Shown here piece by piece: positions 1-7,981 of a stretch of 25,824 nt of DNA (within the stretch, counting starts at the first letter, position 1; each line of letters begins with the position of its first letter). The notes below the pieces were generated by a model. The model saw only the letters and a program-made list of their open reading frames with translations, was not told the origin of the DNA and did not search any database. The position numbers and the translations under genes are program-made. This DNA comes from Pseudomonadota bacterium. GTDB taxonomy: Bacteria > Desulfobacterota > Desulfovibrionia > Desulfovibrionales > Desulfovibrionaceae. The DNA lies in assembly GCA_023433925.1 (NCBI GenBank), contig JAEYTO010000059.1, positions 1 to 25,824 on the forward strand. The letters are read 5' to 3'.

Positions 1-587
1 GGTCCTTGGCAGTCGCGAGAGCGCTTCAGGCTGCGCTCGATGAAGACCAGCACTTCCGAGTAGAAGTTGGGCGGGGCGTAGCCGGTCAGCAGCTCGGTGC
101 GCACCGCGCCCACGAGGGTGCTCAGGATGGCGGCGGATGTCTCCTTGGCCGGGACCTCGCGCACGGTCCCGTCCTCCATACCTTGCCGCAAGGCGGCTTC
201 CAGGTCCTGGAGCAGGGTGCGGAAACCGTCGCGGATGGACTCCTTGTTCTCGCTCGCCTTGAGGTCGCTGTACGGCGAGCAGCGCACGAGCACCATGAAG
301 TGCGACTTCGGCTCAACGGAAAAGGCCAGGTATTCGCGGCAAAAGCCCATGACCGCGTTCAGGCCGTTGCTTTCCCCGGCCATGGCGGCCTTCAGCCGCT
401 CGTGCAGGGAGGCCAGCACTTCGAGGCCAGTGATGAGGAAGAGGTTTTCCTTGGTCCCGAAATGATGGGTGAGCAGGCCGAAGGCGACCCCGGCGCGCTC
501 GGATATCTTCTTGAAAGTCGTGTCGGTGTATCCGCACTCGCCGAAGACCTCTTTGGCCGCATCGAGCAGGAGCTCTTTCTTGGTCAT
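1..587 (-). CDS. TetR-family transcriptional regulator, 3' end beyond window
   Basis: A frame open from ATG at 585-587 to the window edge gives 195 residues with no stop. TetR proteins are usually 190-210 residues, so only a few codons should be missing. Residues 1-50 form a TetR-type helix-turn-helix, with the segment FKKISERAGVAFGLLTHHFG followed by TKENLF, the classic recognition-helix and GTKE pattern. The rest is the helical ligand-binding/dimerisation domain, whose ligand cannot be read. No strong ribosome binding site precedes ATG 587. An in-frame ATG at 600-602 is the alternative, but it overlaps an imperfect palindrome at 603-622 that could be the autoregulatory operator, so 587 is preferred. 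The family identity is secure and the target genes are unknown. TetR regulators often control a neighbouring transport operon, which would lie outside this window. Confidence 0.85.
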   Translation of the reverse strand, partial: MTKKELLLDAAKEVFGECGYTDTTFKKISERAGVAFGLLTHHFGTKENLFLITGLEVLASLHERLKAAMAGESNGLNAVMGFCREYLAFSVEPKSHFMVLVRCSPYSDLKASENKESIRDGFRTLLQDLEAALRQGMEDGTVREVPAKETSAAILSTLVGAVRTELLTGYAPPNFYSEVLVFIERSLKRSRDCQG

Positions 588-602
588 ACCGTCAACCCGC
601 AT

Positions 603-622
603 AACTGTTTGCGCAACCAAGT
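603..622. promoter_or_regulatory. Candidate TetR operator (imperfect 20-bp palindrome)
   Basis: The halves AACTGTTTGC (603-612) and GCAACCAAGT (613-622) match as inverted repeats at 7 of 10 positions around a perfect TTGCGCAA core (609-616). The site is 16 bp upstream of the preferred tetR start. TetR-family proteins commonly bind 15-20 bp palindromes in front of their own genes. The assignment rests on position and symmetry only. Confidence 0.35.
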
Positions 623-730
623 CATGTTCGGAGGCATGCGTAAGACAAGAATCCGCCTGCGTCAATGAGCCGTCTTGGCTGAATGCGGAAGCGAGCGTGT
701 CGCGTGCGAGCGGGAGCAGGGACATCCGGG

Positions 731-759
731 TTGCCAAGGCGCGTTGTTTTGACTATAAG
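731..759 (+). promoter_or_regulatory. Sigma-70-type promoter of the tRNA-Arg gene
   Basis: TTGCCA at 731-736 matches the -35 consensus at five of six positions. TATAAG at 754-759 matches the -10 at five of six. The spacer is exactly 17 bp. Initiation would fall near 766, about 28 nt upstream of the tRNA, a usual distance for a 5' leader removed by RNase P. Confidence 0.7.
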
Positions 760-793
760 TTCTCGCCTCGGTTTTGGGATGCATCCCGCCTCC

Positions 794-870
794 GGCCCCG
801 TAGCTCAGGTGGATAGAGCGACCGCCTCCTAAGCGGTAGGCCACAGGTTCGAGTCCTGTCGGGGCCACCA
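794..870 (+). tRNA. tRNA-Arg (anticodon CCT)
   Basis: The cloverleaf can be folded by eye. The acceptor arm GGCCCCG pairs with CGGGGCC. The D-stem is GCTC/GAGC. The anticodon stem ACCGC/GCGGT encloses loop CTCCTAA, so the anticodon is CCT, reading AGG. The T-stem ACAGG/CCTGT encloses TTCGAGT. The discriminator base is A, and a genomically encoded CCA occupies 868-870. No T-rich terminator is evident downstream. Confidence 0.97.
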
Positions 871-983
871 CACTCCCTCAGTTTACCACGCTCATTTCCG
901 CCGAGCCCGGCGGCTGCGCCAAGAAGCGCTCGGCCCGGCCCGCCTGAGCCCCGAGTGGGCGGCGCGAGCCCGGCTCGCGGCTG

Positions 984-2114
984 TCAGGACTCCTCACGCG
1001 GGCAATGGGAGAGCGGAGTTCCTTGGCGTGCCGGCGGATGCGCGTTCAGGAAGCGCATGAACCCTTCCTGGAAGCGCTCGGGCGAGAAGCGCTGCGCGGA
1101 GGCGGCGATGGTCCGCGGGTCGAAGTCCGATTCCCGCGCCTCGAAGGCGCGGATGCATGCGGCCATGGACTCGGCATCCTGCCGGTCGAAGAAAAGTCCG
1201 CTCAGGCCGTCAGCCACCGTCTCCAGCGCCCCGCCGCGGCCGTAGGCCAGAACCGGCGCGCCGCTGGCCATGGCCTCCACGGGCACCAGGCCGAAGTCCT
1301 CCTCGCCGGGGAAAAGCAGGGCCCGGCAGCGGGCATAATGCTCAAGGAGAACCTCGCCCGGCTGCCGGCCAAGGAAGGTGACGGTCTTGCCCGCCTTGCG
1401 CTCCAGGTCGCGGCGGCATTCGCCTTCGCCGATGACGACGAGCCTCCTGCCCAGGCGCGCGCAGGCCTCCACGGCCAAGTCCGCGCGCTTGTAGTCCACG
1501 AGCTGGCCCACGAACAGGTAGAAATCCTCCCTGGGCTGATCGGGAGAACAGGCGGACACGTCCACGGGCGGATGAACGACCGCGCTTTCGCGGCGGTAGT
1601 GCTTGCGTATCCTGCGCCCGACGTTCTCGGAGTTCGCCGCGAAGCCGTCCACTCGCGCGGCCGAGGCAATGTCCCACAGGCGCAGGTAGTGCGCCAGGGG
1701 AACCATGAGCGCGGAAGTCACCCGGCCCGCCGTGCGCCGGTAGTCGTGGTACATGTCCCACAAATAGCGCATGGGCGTGTGGCAGTAGCACAGGTGGAGC
1801 GTGTCCGGGCTCGTGAGCACGCCCTTGGCCGGCCCCGACTCGCTGCTGATGACCAGCTCGTAGTCGCGCAGGTCGAGTTGCTCCAGGGCCAGCGGCATGA
1901 GCGGGAGATACTGCTTGTACATGCTCCGCGCTCGGGGCAGCCTTTGGATGAAGGTCGTGCGCACCGTGCGCGAGCGGATGATCTCGGACACCGCGCCAGG
2001 GTCGTAGACGTGCGTATAGATGTCGGCCTGGGGAAAGAGGCCGCACAGGGCCTCGACGACTTTTTCGCCGCCGCGCATGCCCACGAGCCAGTAGTGGATT
2101 ATGGCGGTCCGCAT
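984..2114 (-). CDS. Glycosyltransferase, GT4 (group 1) family
   Basis: The 376-residue protein begins MRTAIIHYWLVGMRGGEKVV, a retaining GT-B glycosyltransferase start in which the glycine-rich MRGGEK loop near residues 13-18 faces the acceptor/donor cleft. The C-terminal donor domain carries VGQLVDYKRADLAVEA (about 203-217) and an E-x7-E motif (E272 and E280) within EEDFGLVPVEAMASGAPV, typical of nucleotide-sugar binding in GT4 enzymes. It resembles WbaZ-type mannosyltransferases of O-antigen or exopolysaccharide synthesis, but the sugar cannot be told from sequence alone. The start at 2114 is chosen because the family begins here and a GGAG lies just upstream; a frame open further upstream adds only non-conserved sequence. 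It stands alone, with no other polysaccharide genes in the window. Confidence 0.9.
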   Translation of the reverse strand: MRTAIIHYWLVGMRGGEKVVEALCGLFPQADIYTHVYDPGAVSEIIRSRTVRTTFIQRLPRARSMYKQYLPLMPLALEQLDLRDYELVISSESGPAKGVLTSPDTLHLCYCHTPMRYLWDMYHDYRRTAGRVTSALMVPLAHYLRLWDIASAARVDGFAANSENVGRRIRKHYRRESAVVHPPVDVSACSPDQPREDFYLFVGQLVDYKRADLAVEACARLGRRLVVIGEGECRRDLERKAGKTVTFLGRQPGEVLLEHYARCRALLFPGEEDFGLVPVEAMASGAPVLAYGRGGALETVADGLSGLFFDRQDAESMAACIRAFEARESDFDPRTIAASAQRFSPERFQEGFMRFLNAHPPARQGTPLSHCPREES

Positions 2115-2348
2115 GTGCTCCGTTCCCGAAAGCCTAAAGGGTTGTCGATTGTCAGACGGCTCCCAGGCATATCCGTAATGGACGGCGAAGACAACGGGCA
2201 TGCGCCGGGAATGGTCGGCGGCGGATTGGGCTGCGCGAAGGCCCGAACGCCGGAGTTGTCGGCATGCCACGGGCGGTTGGGCTTGCCGGCCGATGCGTCG
2301 AATTCGTCGGCGATGACGCAAGGCCTGCTTGGCTTGGCCCGTGGCGGA

Positions 2349-2373
2349 TTGCCCGGGCGGGGCCGCCGGGCAA
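2349..2373 (-). terminator. Strong hairpin just after the HD-domain gene
   Basis: An inverted repeat with outer arms TTGCCCGG and CCGGGCAA starts four bases after the stop of the HD-domain gene. No T-run follows on the minus strand, so it is at best a non-canonical terminator or an mRNA 3'-end stabiliser. Confidence 0.35.
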
Positions 2374-2376
2374 GGA

Positions 2377-3573
2377 TCAGAACTCGGCGTAGAGCTTGCC
2401 GATATCGATCCCCGCCATTGTCTGGCCCAGATATTTGTCGCGGATGTTCAGGCCCGTTTCGATGGCCTCGGAGCGGATGCCGTAGTTGGCGGACATGTAA
2501 GCCTCCATGAAGGCCGCGAACTTGTCCGAAAGCTCCACGATCTGGCCGTCATAGGGGTCGTGTTCGTCGGTGTTGCGCGAGCGGCTGATTTCCTCGCTGT
2601 CGACCGCTTCATGCAGCTGCTCGCCCTCCAAGCAGCGCACCTTGCTCGTGAATTCGTCCTGGATGTAATAGGCCAGCTCGGGCTTCCAGCTCGGCGGCAG
2701 GAGTCCGAAGATCTCTTTCTCGGCAAGCTGCTTCTCGATGGCCTCGATGACCGCGGGCAGGCGATCCACGGAACGCTTGACCGGGGATATGATGTCGCGG
2801 GTGACCGCCTCGGGCAGATCGTGGAACAGGCCGCCGAAGAAGTTGTTGCGGATGCGCCTGGGGCAGGCGCCAATCTCGCGCGAGAAGAACCAGGTCAGGC
2901 AGGCCACGAGCATCATGTGGCCGAGAACCGACGTGCGCGGGATGCGCGGGGTCTGGCCCCAGCGGATCTGGAAGCGGAGCTGGCCGCACAGGTCGATGAA
3001 GTCGGACAGGGGATGGTTGGTCATGAGCCTGCGCATGCCCGCTAGGTCCAGATATGGCTCCATGCGGTTCAGGAGCGAGGTGTTGATCTCCTCGATCTGG
3101 TAGCCGTCGGGGTTTGTCTGGCGGATGATGCGGAATTCCCAATAGGTGGCGTAATGATGGGCCGCGTCGAGCACGAGCCGGGTGTGAGGATCGAAATAGT
3201 CCTTGTCCAGGAGGTAGGCTCGGAACTCCTCGCGGATGGGGCCGTCGCCCAGGTGCGCCTCCATCTGGCGGCAGGTCCACTCGTTCCACTCCCGGAACAC
3301 GTCCGGGTGCTCCTCGCGGATGCGGTTGTAGATGGGCGACTTGATATCAGAGATGACGATGCGGCGCAGAAGCTCGAAGATGCCGCCGCTCACGAGCCTG
3401 GCCCAGTCCACGGTCCGGCCGGCGTCTTCCTCGCAGCGGCCCAGGCACCAGGCCAGGATCATCTTGTGCGCGGTCTTGTCCATCTCCACCAACTCCACGG
3501 GCCGGATCTTCTCGTTCCAGCGCTGGATGGAGAAGGCTTCGAACAGCTTGATGGCGAGCGACCTCGTGAGCAT
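2377..3573 (-). CDS. HD-domain phosphohydrolase (YfbR-like HD superfamily)
   Basis: The 398-residue protein has an HD-superfamily metal-binding core in its second half. A first histidine lies in GHMMLVACLTWFF (H219), the HD doublet in FHDLPEAVTRDI (H251, D252), and a distal aspartate in VELSDKFAAFMEAY (about 345). This spacing fits the HD_3/YfbR-like branch, whose members dephosphorylate nucleotides. The HDLPEAVTRDI motif is especially close to that group. The N-terminal 200 residues also contain conserved-looking helices (IRPVELVEMDKTAHKM) of unknown role. The start at 3573 (MLTRSLAIKLFE) follows an AGGTG motif; an open frame upstream to 3654 looks non-coding. The gene is monocistronic, divergent from cheW. 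The substrate is not known, and a regulatory (p)ppGpp or dNTP hydrolase role remains possible. Confidence 0.85.
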   Translation of the reverse strand: MLTRSLAIKLFEAFSIQRWNEKIRPVELVEMDKTAHKMILAWCLGRCEEDAGRTVDWARLVSGGIFELLRRIVISDIKSPIYNRIREEHPDVFREWNEWTCRQMEAHLGDGPIREEFRAYLLDKDYFDPHTRLVLDAAHHYATYWEFRIIRQTNPDGYQIEEINTSLLNRMEPYLDLAGMRRLMTNHPLSDFIDLCGQLRFQIRWGQTPRIPRTSVLGHMMLVACLTWFFSREIGACPRRIRNNFFGGLFHDLPEAVTRDIISPVKRSVDRLPAVIEAIEKQLAEKEIFGLLPPSWKPELAYYIQDEFTSKVRCLEGEQLHEAVDSEEISRSRNTDEHDPYDGQIVELSDKFAAFMEAYMSANYGIRSEAIETGLNIRDKYLGQTMAGIDIGKLYAEF

Positions 3574-3625
3574 GGGACACCTGCGGGTTTTGGTGAGAGG
3601 CGGCAAGCGCCTGGTGAATTCGGTC

Positions 3626-3654
3626 ATCATATTCGACTTGGGGCAAACGCACAA
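3626..3654 (-). promoter_or_regulatory. Candidate promoter of the HD-domain gene
   Basis: Read on the minus strand, TTGTGC (3649-3654) and TATGAT (3626-3631, five of six to the -10 consensus) are separated by 17 bp. The -35 is weak. The predicted start is about 45 nt upstream of the chosen ATG. Confidence 0.45.
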
Positions 3655-3762
3655 TGCGTCGCGATTGCAGGCCCATGCCCGCGGTTGGCGTCAGCCGCGT
3701 TTGGATGGCGCTTTGCGCGAGGCGGATGTGGCGTATTTCGCCTGAACGCTCATTCAAGCTGT

Positions 3763-3791
3763 TGCAGCCCTCAGCCTGGTAGGATAGAAAT
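3763..3791 (+). promoter_or_regulatory. Weak candidate promoter of cheW
   Basis: TTGCAG (3763-3768) and TAGAAA (3786-3791) are spaced by 17 bp. Both boxes are imperfect. No convincing sigma-28 (flagellar) or sigma-54 pattern was found upstream of cheW, so this is the best but unproven option. Confidence 0.3.
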
Positions 3792-3908
3792 GGGGACGCA
3801 GCGCGATATCGCATAACACGCCCATGCATGACGACCGTTTATCGCCGTGCGGCAAGCGCGCTCAGCCGCCATGACGGCCGCACAGGCCCAACACAACGGG
3901 GGATCGCC

Positions 3909-4409
3909 GTGTCTAACCAGATCATCGGTCAAGCGAACCAGTATCTGACCTTCGTCATGGACAAGGAACTCTTCGCCGTCGAGATCGACTCGGTGCGCGA
4001 GGTCTTGGAGTTGACCACCATCACCAGGGTGCCCAGAACCCCGGAATTCATGCGCGGGGTCATCAACCTGCGCGGCAATGCCGTGCCCGTGGTGGACATG
4101 CGCCTCAAGTTCGGCCTGCCCTGGACCGAGGACACGATCAACACGTGTATCATCATCTTGGAGATCGAGTACGAGAACGAGGTCGCGCCCATGGGGGCCC
4201 TGGTGGATGCCGTGCGCGAGGTGGTCGAGATCAGGTCCGAGGACATCCAGCCCGCGCCGAAGATGGGCACGGCCGTGTCCTCGGATTTCATCAAGGGCAT
4301 GGGCCGCCAGGGCGACGAGTTCATCATCATCCTGGACATCCAGAAGATTTTCTCCGTGCATGAGCTTACGGTCCTGCATGCCGAGCAGGCCGAGGCCGTG
4401 CCGGCCTAA
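3909..4409 (+). CDS. cheW: Chemotaxis scaffold protein CheW
   Basis: The 166-residue protein is a single CheW domain that couples chemoreceptors to the kinase CheA. Diagnostic segments are QYLTFVMDKELFAVEIDSV near the start, then ITRVPRTPEFMRGVINLRG, the most conserved CheW motif, then NAVPVVDMRLKFGL and GALVDAVREVVEI. The GTG at 3909 is chosen because a GGGGGA lies six bases upstream and the protein then has normal CheW length; an ATG at 3828 would add 27 atypical residues. The gene is not next to cheA, cheR or receptors, so it is a stand-alone CheW, common in Desulfovibrio-type genomes with several chemosensory arrays. An intrinsic terminator follows at 4504-4537. Confidence 0.93.
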   Translation: MSNQIIGQANQYLTFVMDKELFAVEIDSVREVLELTTITRVPRTPEFMRGVINLRGNAVPVVDMRLKFGLPWTEDTINTCIIILEIEYENEVAPMGALVDAVREVVEIRSEDIQPAPKMGTAVSSDFIKGMGRQGDEFIIILDIQKIFSVHELTVLHAEQAEAVPA

Positions 4410-4503
4410 AACGGCCCTCCATGCCCTGAAGCCGGCGACAACGCCCTGGGTTGCCGATCCCGCCGCCTTGCGGTTTCGATGGAGGATTTTCCGGTGCAGT
4501 CTT

Positions 4504-4537
4504 GGAGCGCCCGGCCTTGGCCGGGCTCTCGTTTTTT
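4504..4537 (+). terminator. Rho-independent terminator of cheW
   Basis: A perfect 8-bp stem, GCCCGGCC (4509-4516) with GGCCGGGC (4519-4526), is followed by TCTCG and six T residues (4532-4537). There is no A-run on the left side, so it serves the plus strand only. It separates cheW from the convergent zupT gene. Confidence 0.85.
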
Positions 4538-4546
4538 CGGGAGGCC

Positions 4547-5368
4547 CTAGATGAACAGGAGCAGGCTCACGGCCATGATGAGCATGCCGCATACGAGCCC
4601 GTAGATGGCCAGATGGTGGTGCCCATACTCCTGGGCCGTGGGCAGCAGCTCGTCCAGGGAGATGAAGACCATGATGCCGGCCACGCCGGCGAAGAGCAGG
4701 CCATAGGTCAGGCCATTGAAGAACGGCAGGAGCAGCCCGTAGCCGATGAGCGCGCCCAGGGGCTCGGACAGGCCCGAGAGGAAGGACCAGGTGAAGGCCT
4801 TGGTGCGGCTGCCCGTGGCGTAGTAGATGGGCACGGACACGGCGATTCCCTCGGGAATGTTGTGGATGGCCACGGCCACGGCCACGGGCAGGCCGAGTTT
4901 CGGGTCGTGCATGGCCGCGGCGAAGGTGGCCAATCCCTCGGGGAAGTTGTGGATGGCGATGGCCAGGGCCGTGAACAGCCCCGTGCGCATGAGCGCGTCG
5001 TTCGTGGGCGCGGGGGCCGGGTCGCGGATGTCCTCCACCCGGCGCACCTCGTGGGGGTTCTCGGCGCAGGGCACCAGCCGGTCGATGAGCCCGATGAGCA
5101 GGATGCCGCCGAAGAAGGCCCCGACCGTGATCCACGTGCCGGGCACCTCGCCCAGCTCCGCCACCAGGGAAACCTGGGCCTTGCGCATGATCTCCATGAA
5201 GGACACGTAGAGCATGACGCCCGCCGACAGGCCCAGCGCCGTGGCCAGGAAACGCGTGCTCGTCTGGCGCGTGAGGAAGGCCAGGGCGCTGCCGATGCCC
5301 GTGGCCAGGCCGGCGAAGATGGTCAGGCCGAAGGCGGCCCAGATGGCGCTGGAGGATGGCTCGATCAT
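4547..5368 (-). CDS. zupT: ZIP-family divalent metal transporter (ZupT-like)
   Basis: The 273-residue inner-membrane protein has about eight hydrophobic segments. The two ZIP signature half-sites are clear: HNFPEG (H140-G145) in TM4 and HNIPEG (H169-G174) in TM5, which together form the binuclear metal centre. A histidine-containing GHHH near residue 250 precedes the last helix. ZupT of Escherichia coli takes up zinc, iron, manganese and cobalt, and uptake of one or more of these is the likely role here. The loop between TM3 and TM4 (residues 98-128) is acidic and proline-rich rather than the His-rich loop of many eukaryotic ZIPs. It is the last gene of a minus-strand group with fbaB, 165 bp apart. 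A perfect palindrome at 5430-5451 lies in that gap. Confidence 0.9.
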   Translation of the reverse strand: MIEPSSSAIWAAFGLTIFAGLATGIGSALAFLTRQTSTRFLATALGLSAGVMLYVSFMEIMRKAQVSLVAELGEVPGTWITVGAFFGGILLIGLIDRLVPCAENPHEVRRVEDIRDPAPAPTNDALMRTGLFTALAIAIHNFPEGLATFAAAMHDPKLGLPVAVAVAIHNIPEGIAVSVPIYYATGSRTKAFTWSFLSGLSEPLGALIGYGLLLPFFNGLTYGLLFAGVAGIMVFISLDELLPTAQEYGHHHLAIYGLVCGMLIMAVSLLLFI

Positions 5369-5429
5369 GGTCCCGGTCCGTTGCGGCCGCCTGGGGCGTC
5401 CTGCTGCATTGCGATACGCGCGGGCTTGG

Positions 5430-5451
5430 ATGGCTCGCTGGAGCGAGCCAT
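5430..5451. repeat. Perfect 22-bp palindrome between fbaB and zupT
   Basis: ATGGCTCGCT (5430-5439) and AGCGAGCCAT (5442-5451) are perfect inverted repeats with a 2-bp centre. The site lies 61 bp upstream of zupT and 82 bp after the fbaB stop. It lacks a T-run, so it could be an operator for zupT or a processed 3' hairpin of the fbaB transcript. Confidence 0.5.
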
Positions 5452-5533
5452 GGCGCTGCCCACTTGCCTCGGTCGGGTCCTGCCCGCCCTTGCCTTGATT
5501 CTCTAAGCCCAGAGGTGACTTGTCCGCAGTTTG

Positions 5534-6589
5534 TTAGGCCAAGCCGATGCTCTTGTCCAGGTAGACGTCCTGGATGGCGTGCAGCAGGGCCGAGCCGTCC
5601 TTCATTGACCTTTGGAAGGCCTTGCGCCCGGAGATGAGGCCCATGCCGCCGGCCCGCTTGTTGATCACCGCCGTGCGCACGGCCTGGGTCAGGTCGTCCT
5701 GGCCCGAGGAGCCGCCCGAGTTGATGAGTCCGGCCCGGCCCATGTAGCAGTTGGCAACCTGGTAGCGGGTCAGGTCGATGGGATGGTCCGTGGCCAGCTC
5801 GGTATACATGCGCGGATCGAACTTGGAGAAGCCGATGTCTCTGAAGCCGCCGTTGAGCGTGGGCAGCTTCTGCTTGACGATGTCGGCCTTGAGGGTCGCG
5901 GCGAGGTGGTTGGCCTGGCCGGTCATGTCCGCGGACGTGTGATAGTCCTTGCCGCCCTTCTTGAAGGCCGGGTTGCGCAGGTAGGCCCACAGGAAGGTGG
6001 CCATGCCCAGCCCGTGGGCGGCCTCGAAGGCGGCCGAGACCTCCTCTATCTGGCGGTTGGATTCCTCGGAGCCGAAGTAGATCGTCGCACCCACGGCCAC
6101 GGCGCCCATTTCGAAGGCCTGCTCCACCGAGGCAAACATCCGCTGGTCCCATTTGTTGGGGTAAGTCAGCAGCTCGTTGTGGTTGAGCTTGAGCAGGAAG
6201 GGAATCTTGTGCGCGTACTTGCGGGCCACGGCGGCGAGCACGCCCAGGGTCGAGGCCACGGCGTTGCAGCCGCCCTCGATGGCCAGGCGCACGATGTTCT
6301 CGGGGTCGAAATATTCGGGGTTGGCCGCGAAGGAGAAGCCGGCCGTGTGCTCGATGCCCTGGTCCACGGGCAGGATGGACATGTAGCCCGTGCCGGCCAG
6401 GCGGCCGGTGTTGAAGATGAGCTGCATGTTGCGCAGGACCGGTACCGGCCGGTCGCCGACGGCCATGATCCGGTCAACGAAGTCGGGCCCGGGCGCGTGC
6501 AGCTTTTCCTTGGGGATGGTCCCGCACGTGTGGCCGAGAAGGGAATCAGCCTCGGAGCCGAGGATTTTCGCGATATCGGTCATGGTCAT
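5534..6589 (-). CDS. fbaB: Class I fructose-bisphosphate aldolase, FbaB (DhnA) type
   Basis: The 351-residue protein is collinear over its full length with the FbaB/DhnA family, which cleaves fructose 1,6-bisphosphate to dihydroxyacetone phosphate and glyceraldehyde 3-phosphate through a Schiff base. Key segments are MTDIAKILGSEADSLL, YMSILPVDQGIEH, LLKLNHNELL and the Schiff-base lysine K239 in ADIVKQK, which corresponds to K237 of the Escherichia coli enzyme. NCYMGRAGLINSGG forms the phosphate-binding C-terminal part. The first of two possible ATGs (MTMTDI) is used because AGGAGA lies five bases upstream of it. The enzyme serves glycolysis and gluconeogenesis in the cytosol. Its upstream neighbour, an exported sulfurtransferase 78 bp away on the same strand, has no metabolic link, so co-transcription is uncertain. 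Confidence 0.96.
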   Translation of the reverse strand: MTMTDIAKILGSEADSLLGHTCGTIPKEKLHAPGPDFVDRIMAVGDRPVPVLRNMQLIFNTGRLAGTGYMSILPVDQGIEHTAGFSFAANPEYFDPENIVRLAIEGGCNAVASTLGVLAAVARKYAHKIPFLLKLNHNELLTYPNKWDQRMFASVEQAFEMGAVAVGATIYFGSEESNRQIEEVSAAFEAAHGLGMATFLWAYLRNPAFKKGGKDYHTSADMTGQANHLAATLKADIVKQKLPTLNGGFRDIGFSKFDPRMYTELATDHPIDLTRYQVANCYMGRAGLINSGGSSGQDDLTQAVRTAVINKRAGGMGLISGRKAFQRSMKDGSALLHAIQDVYLDKSIGLA

Positions 6590-6667
6590 GGTCGTCTCCT
6601 TTCGTTGCAGGTCGGATGCCGGACACTCCTGGCGAGTATACGGCATCGGCCTTGAATGGGGAAAGGC

Positions 6668-7744
6668 TCAGTCGCGCGGGAGTGGCGGGACATCCGCCGT
6701 GGCGGCCTGCGTGTCGCCCGCGGCGTCGTGCTTGGCTGAGGATGCGGGAGCGCGGCTGGACGCGCCCGGAAGATCGTCCGGCGGCGCGGCCTCGGCGGTT
6801 TCCACGGGCAGGTCGGCACCGGGCCGGCCCCAGCCCAGCCAGGAGTCGTCGTAGAGGATGACGTCTTCAAAGCCCATGAGCCGGAGGATGAAGTAGCTGA
6901 AGGAGCTGCGGCGGCCCGAGTGGCAGTAGGTGATCACGGCCTTGCGCGGGTCCAGGTTGCCATACAGCTCGCGCTGCTCGGCGTAGGGCTTGATGGCCTT
7001 GGTCTCGGGGTCGCTCCAGTTGAGCCTGTAGTCCACGTTGAGCGCGCCTGGAATGTGTCCGGGCTTGAGAGGCGTGCCGTCCGGGGCGGTCGTGATCTTC
7101 GTGCCCAGGTACTCCTCGCGGGAGCGCACATCGAGGATCTGGCAGGAGGGATCGCCCAGACAGCCCACGACGAAGCTCTCATCGGCCAGACGGCGCAGGC
7201 GGATTTCGCTCCTGGGCGCCTGGTAGAGCTGGGGTTCCGGCTTGGCCGGCTCGCGGGCAAGGGGCAATCCCGCATCGGCCCAGCCGTCGATGCCACGCTC
7301 CAGCAGGGCCATTCGTTCGTGCCCGAGCAGGTCCAGCACCCAGAAGATGTACGATGCGGTAGCCCCGCCATCCCAGGCCACGGAGTCGTAGAGCACAACG
7401 GTATCGGCTCGGGTGATGCCGTGCCGGCCCAGTATCTCCCGCGCCTCGGCCGTGCCGACGAACACGCCGGCCATGTTCCGGGCCGGGTCCGCGCGAGTGA
7501 AGAGCGTCCAGGGCATGCGCAACGCACCGGGCACGAGTTTTCCGTCGAAGTTCTCGTCATCCCTGACATCGACGACAATGACTTGGTTCCGGCCGAGCAC
7601 GGTTTGGAGCTGTTTGGCCGTGAGCAGGTACTGGTCATTGGGGTATCTCTCTCCATCCTGCTCGGCGGCGGAGGCGACGGTCCAGCAGACGCCGAGCAGA
7701 AGCAGTGCGGCCAGGATGACGCATCGAAGCTTTCTCGCGCTCAT
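6668..7744 (-). CDS. Exported two-domain sulfurtransferase (rhodanese)
   Basis: The 358-residue protein starts with a Sec signal peptide (MSARKLRCVILAALLLLGVC, cleavage likely after TVASA near residue 27), so it acts in the periplasm. Two rhodanese domains follow, about 38-165 and 180-315. The first has VVDVRDDENFDGKLVPGA but shows LYDSVAWDGG where the active-site loop would be and lacks a cysteine, as in classic thiosulfate sulfurtransferases. The second has the catalytic loop CHSGRRS with Cys274. Residues 314-358 form an Ala/Pro/Asp-rich tail of low complexity. The ATG at 7744 follows AGGAGA. The reaction is transfer of sulfane sulfur from thiosulfate, polysulfide or a thiol persulfide; the physiological acceptor is unknown. 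The gene is divergent from the flavodiiron gene. Confidence 0.9.
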   Translation of the reverse strand: MSARKLRCVILAALLLLGVCWTVASAAEQDGERYPNDQYLLTAKQLQTVLGRNQVIVVDVRDDENFDGKLVPGALRMPWTLFTRADPARNMAGVFVGTAEAREILGRHGITRADTVVLYDSVAWDGGATASYIFWVLDLLGHERMALLERGIDGWADAGLPLAREPAKPEPQLYQAPRSEIRLRRLADESFVVGCLGDPSCQILDVRSREEYLGTKITTAPDGTPLKPGHIPGALNVDYRLNWSDPETKAIKPYAEQRELYGNLDPRKAVITYCHSGRRSSFSYFILRLMGFEDVILYDDSWLGWGRPGADLPVETAEAAPPDDLPGASSRAPASSAKHDAAGDTQAATADVPPLPRD

Positions 7745-7843
7745 GGGGGTTCTCCTTGCCTTGGCTTTGTCGCTCGCGGTCCAAGGTTCCGGGGACAGGG
7801 TTGCGCCGAGCCTAGCACAACCACGGGCCGCCGCAAACATGAC

Positions 7844-7872
7844 TTGTTATGTTCCAGTCATTTTTGTAGATA
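7844..7872 (+). promoter_or_regulatory. Candidate promoter of the flavodiiron gene
   Basis: TTGTTA (7844-7849) and TAGATA (7867-7872) are 17 bp apart. The -35 box is embedded in the imperfect palindrome ACATGACTTGTTATGT (7837-7852), whose half-sites match at six of seven positions. A regulator bound there would cover the -35. The -10 is a poor match. Confidence 0.35.
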
Positions 7873-7981
7873 TCCAAGGCTCTATCCAGGCCAGATGCGG
7901 TTTGAAATCCGCCGCCAATGGCATATGCAGGGATCGGGATCATTCCGTCTGGATGTCCGCTCAACCGGCAAGGAGGTTGAA

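Larger units (their letters stand above)
3574..3908. other. 335-bp divergent intergenic region between HD gene and cheW
   Basis: No convincing gene is seen here. It contains candidate promoters for both flanking genes, described separately, and a short perfect palindrome GCGATATCGC at 3804-3813. An open frame extending cheW upstream to 3828 lacks family similarity and is treated as leader. Confidence 0.5.

Noticed and set aside
1005..2510. Long plus-strand open frame opposite the glycosyltransferase gene
   Set aside because: It is antisense to a clear GT4 gene. Its translation is rich in Arg, Ala, Gly and His without any motif, as expected from GC-rich shadow frames.
3828..3908. N-terminal extension of CheW from the ATG at 3828
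   Set aside because: The added residues have no CheW similarity, and a better ribosome binding site precedes the GTG at 3909.
3771..6152. 793-codon minus-strand open frame across cheW, zupT and fbaB
   Set aside because: It runs through three recognised genes in other frames and has low-complexity Arg/Gly/His sequence.
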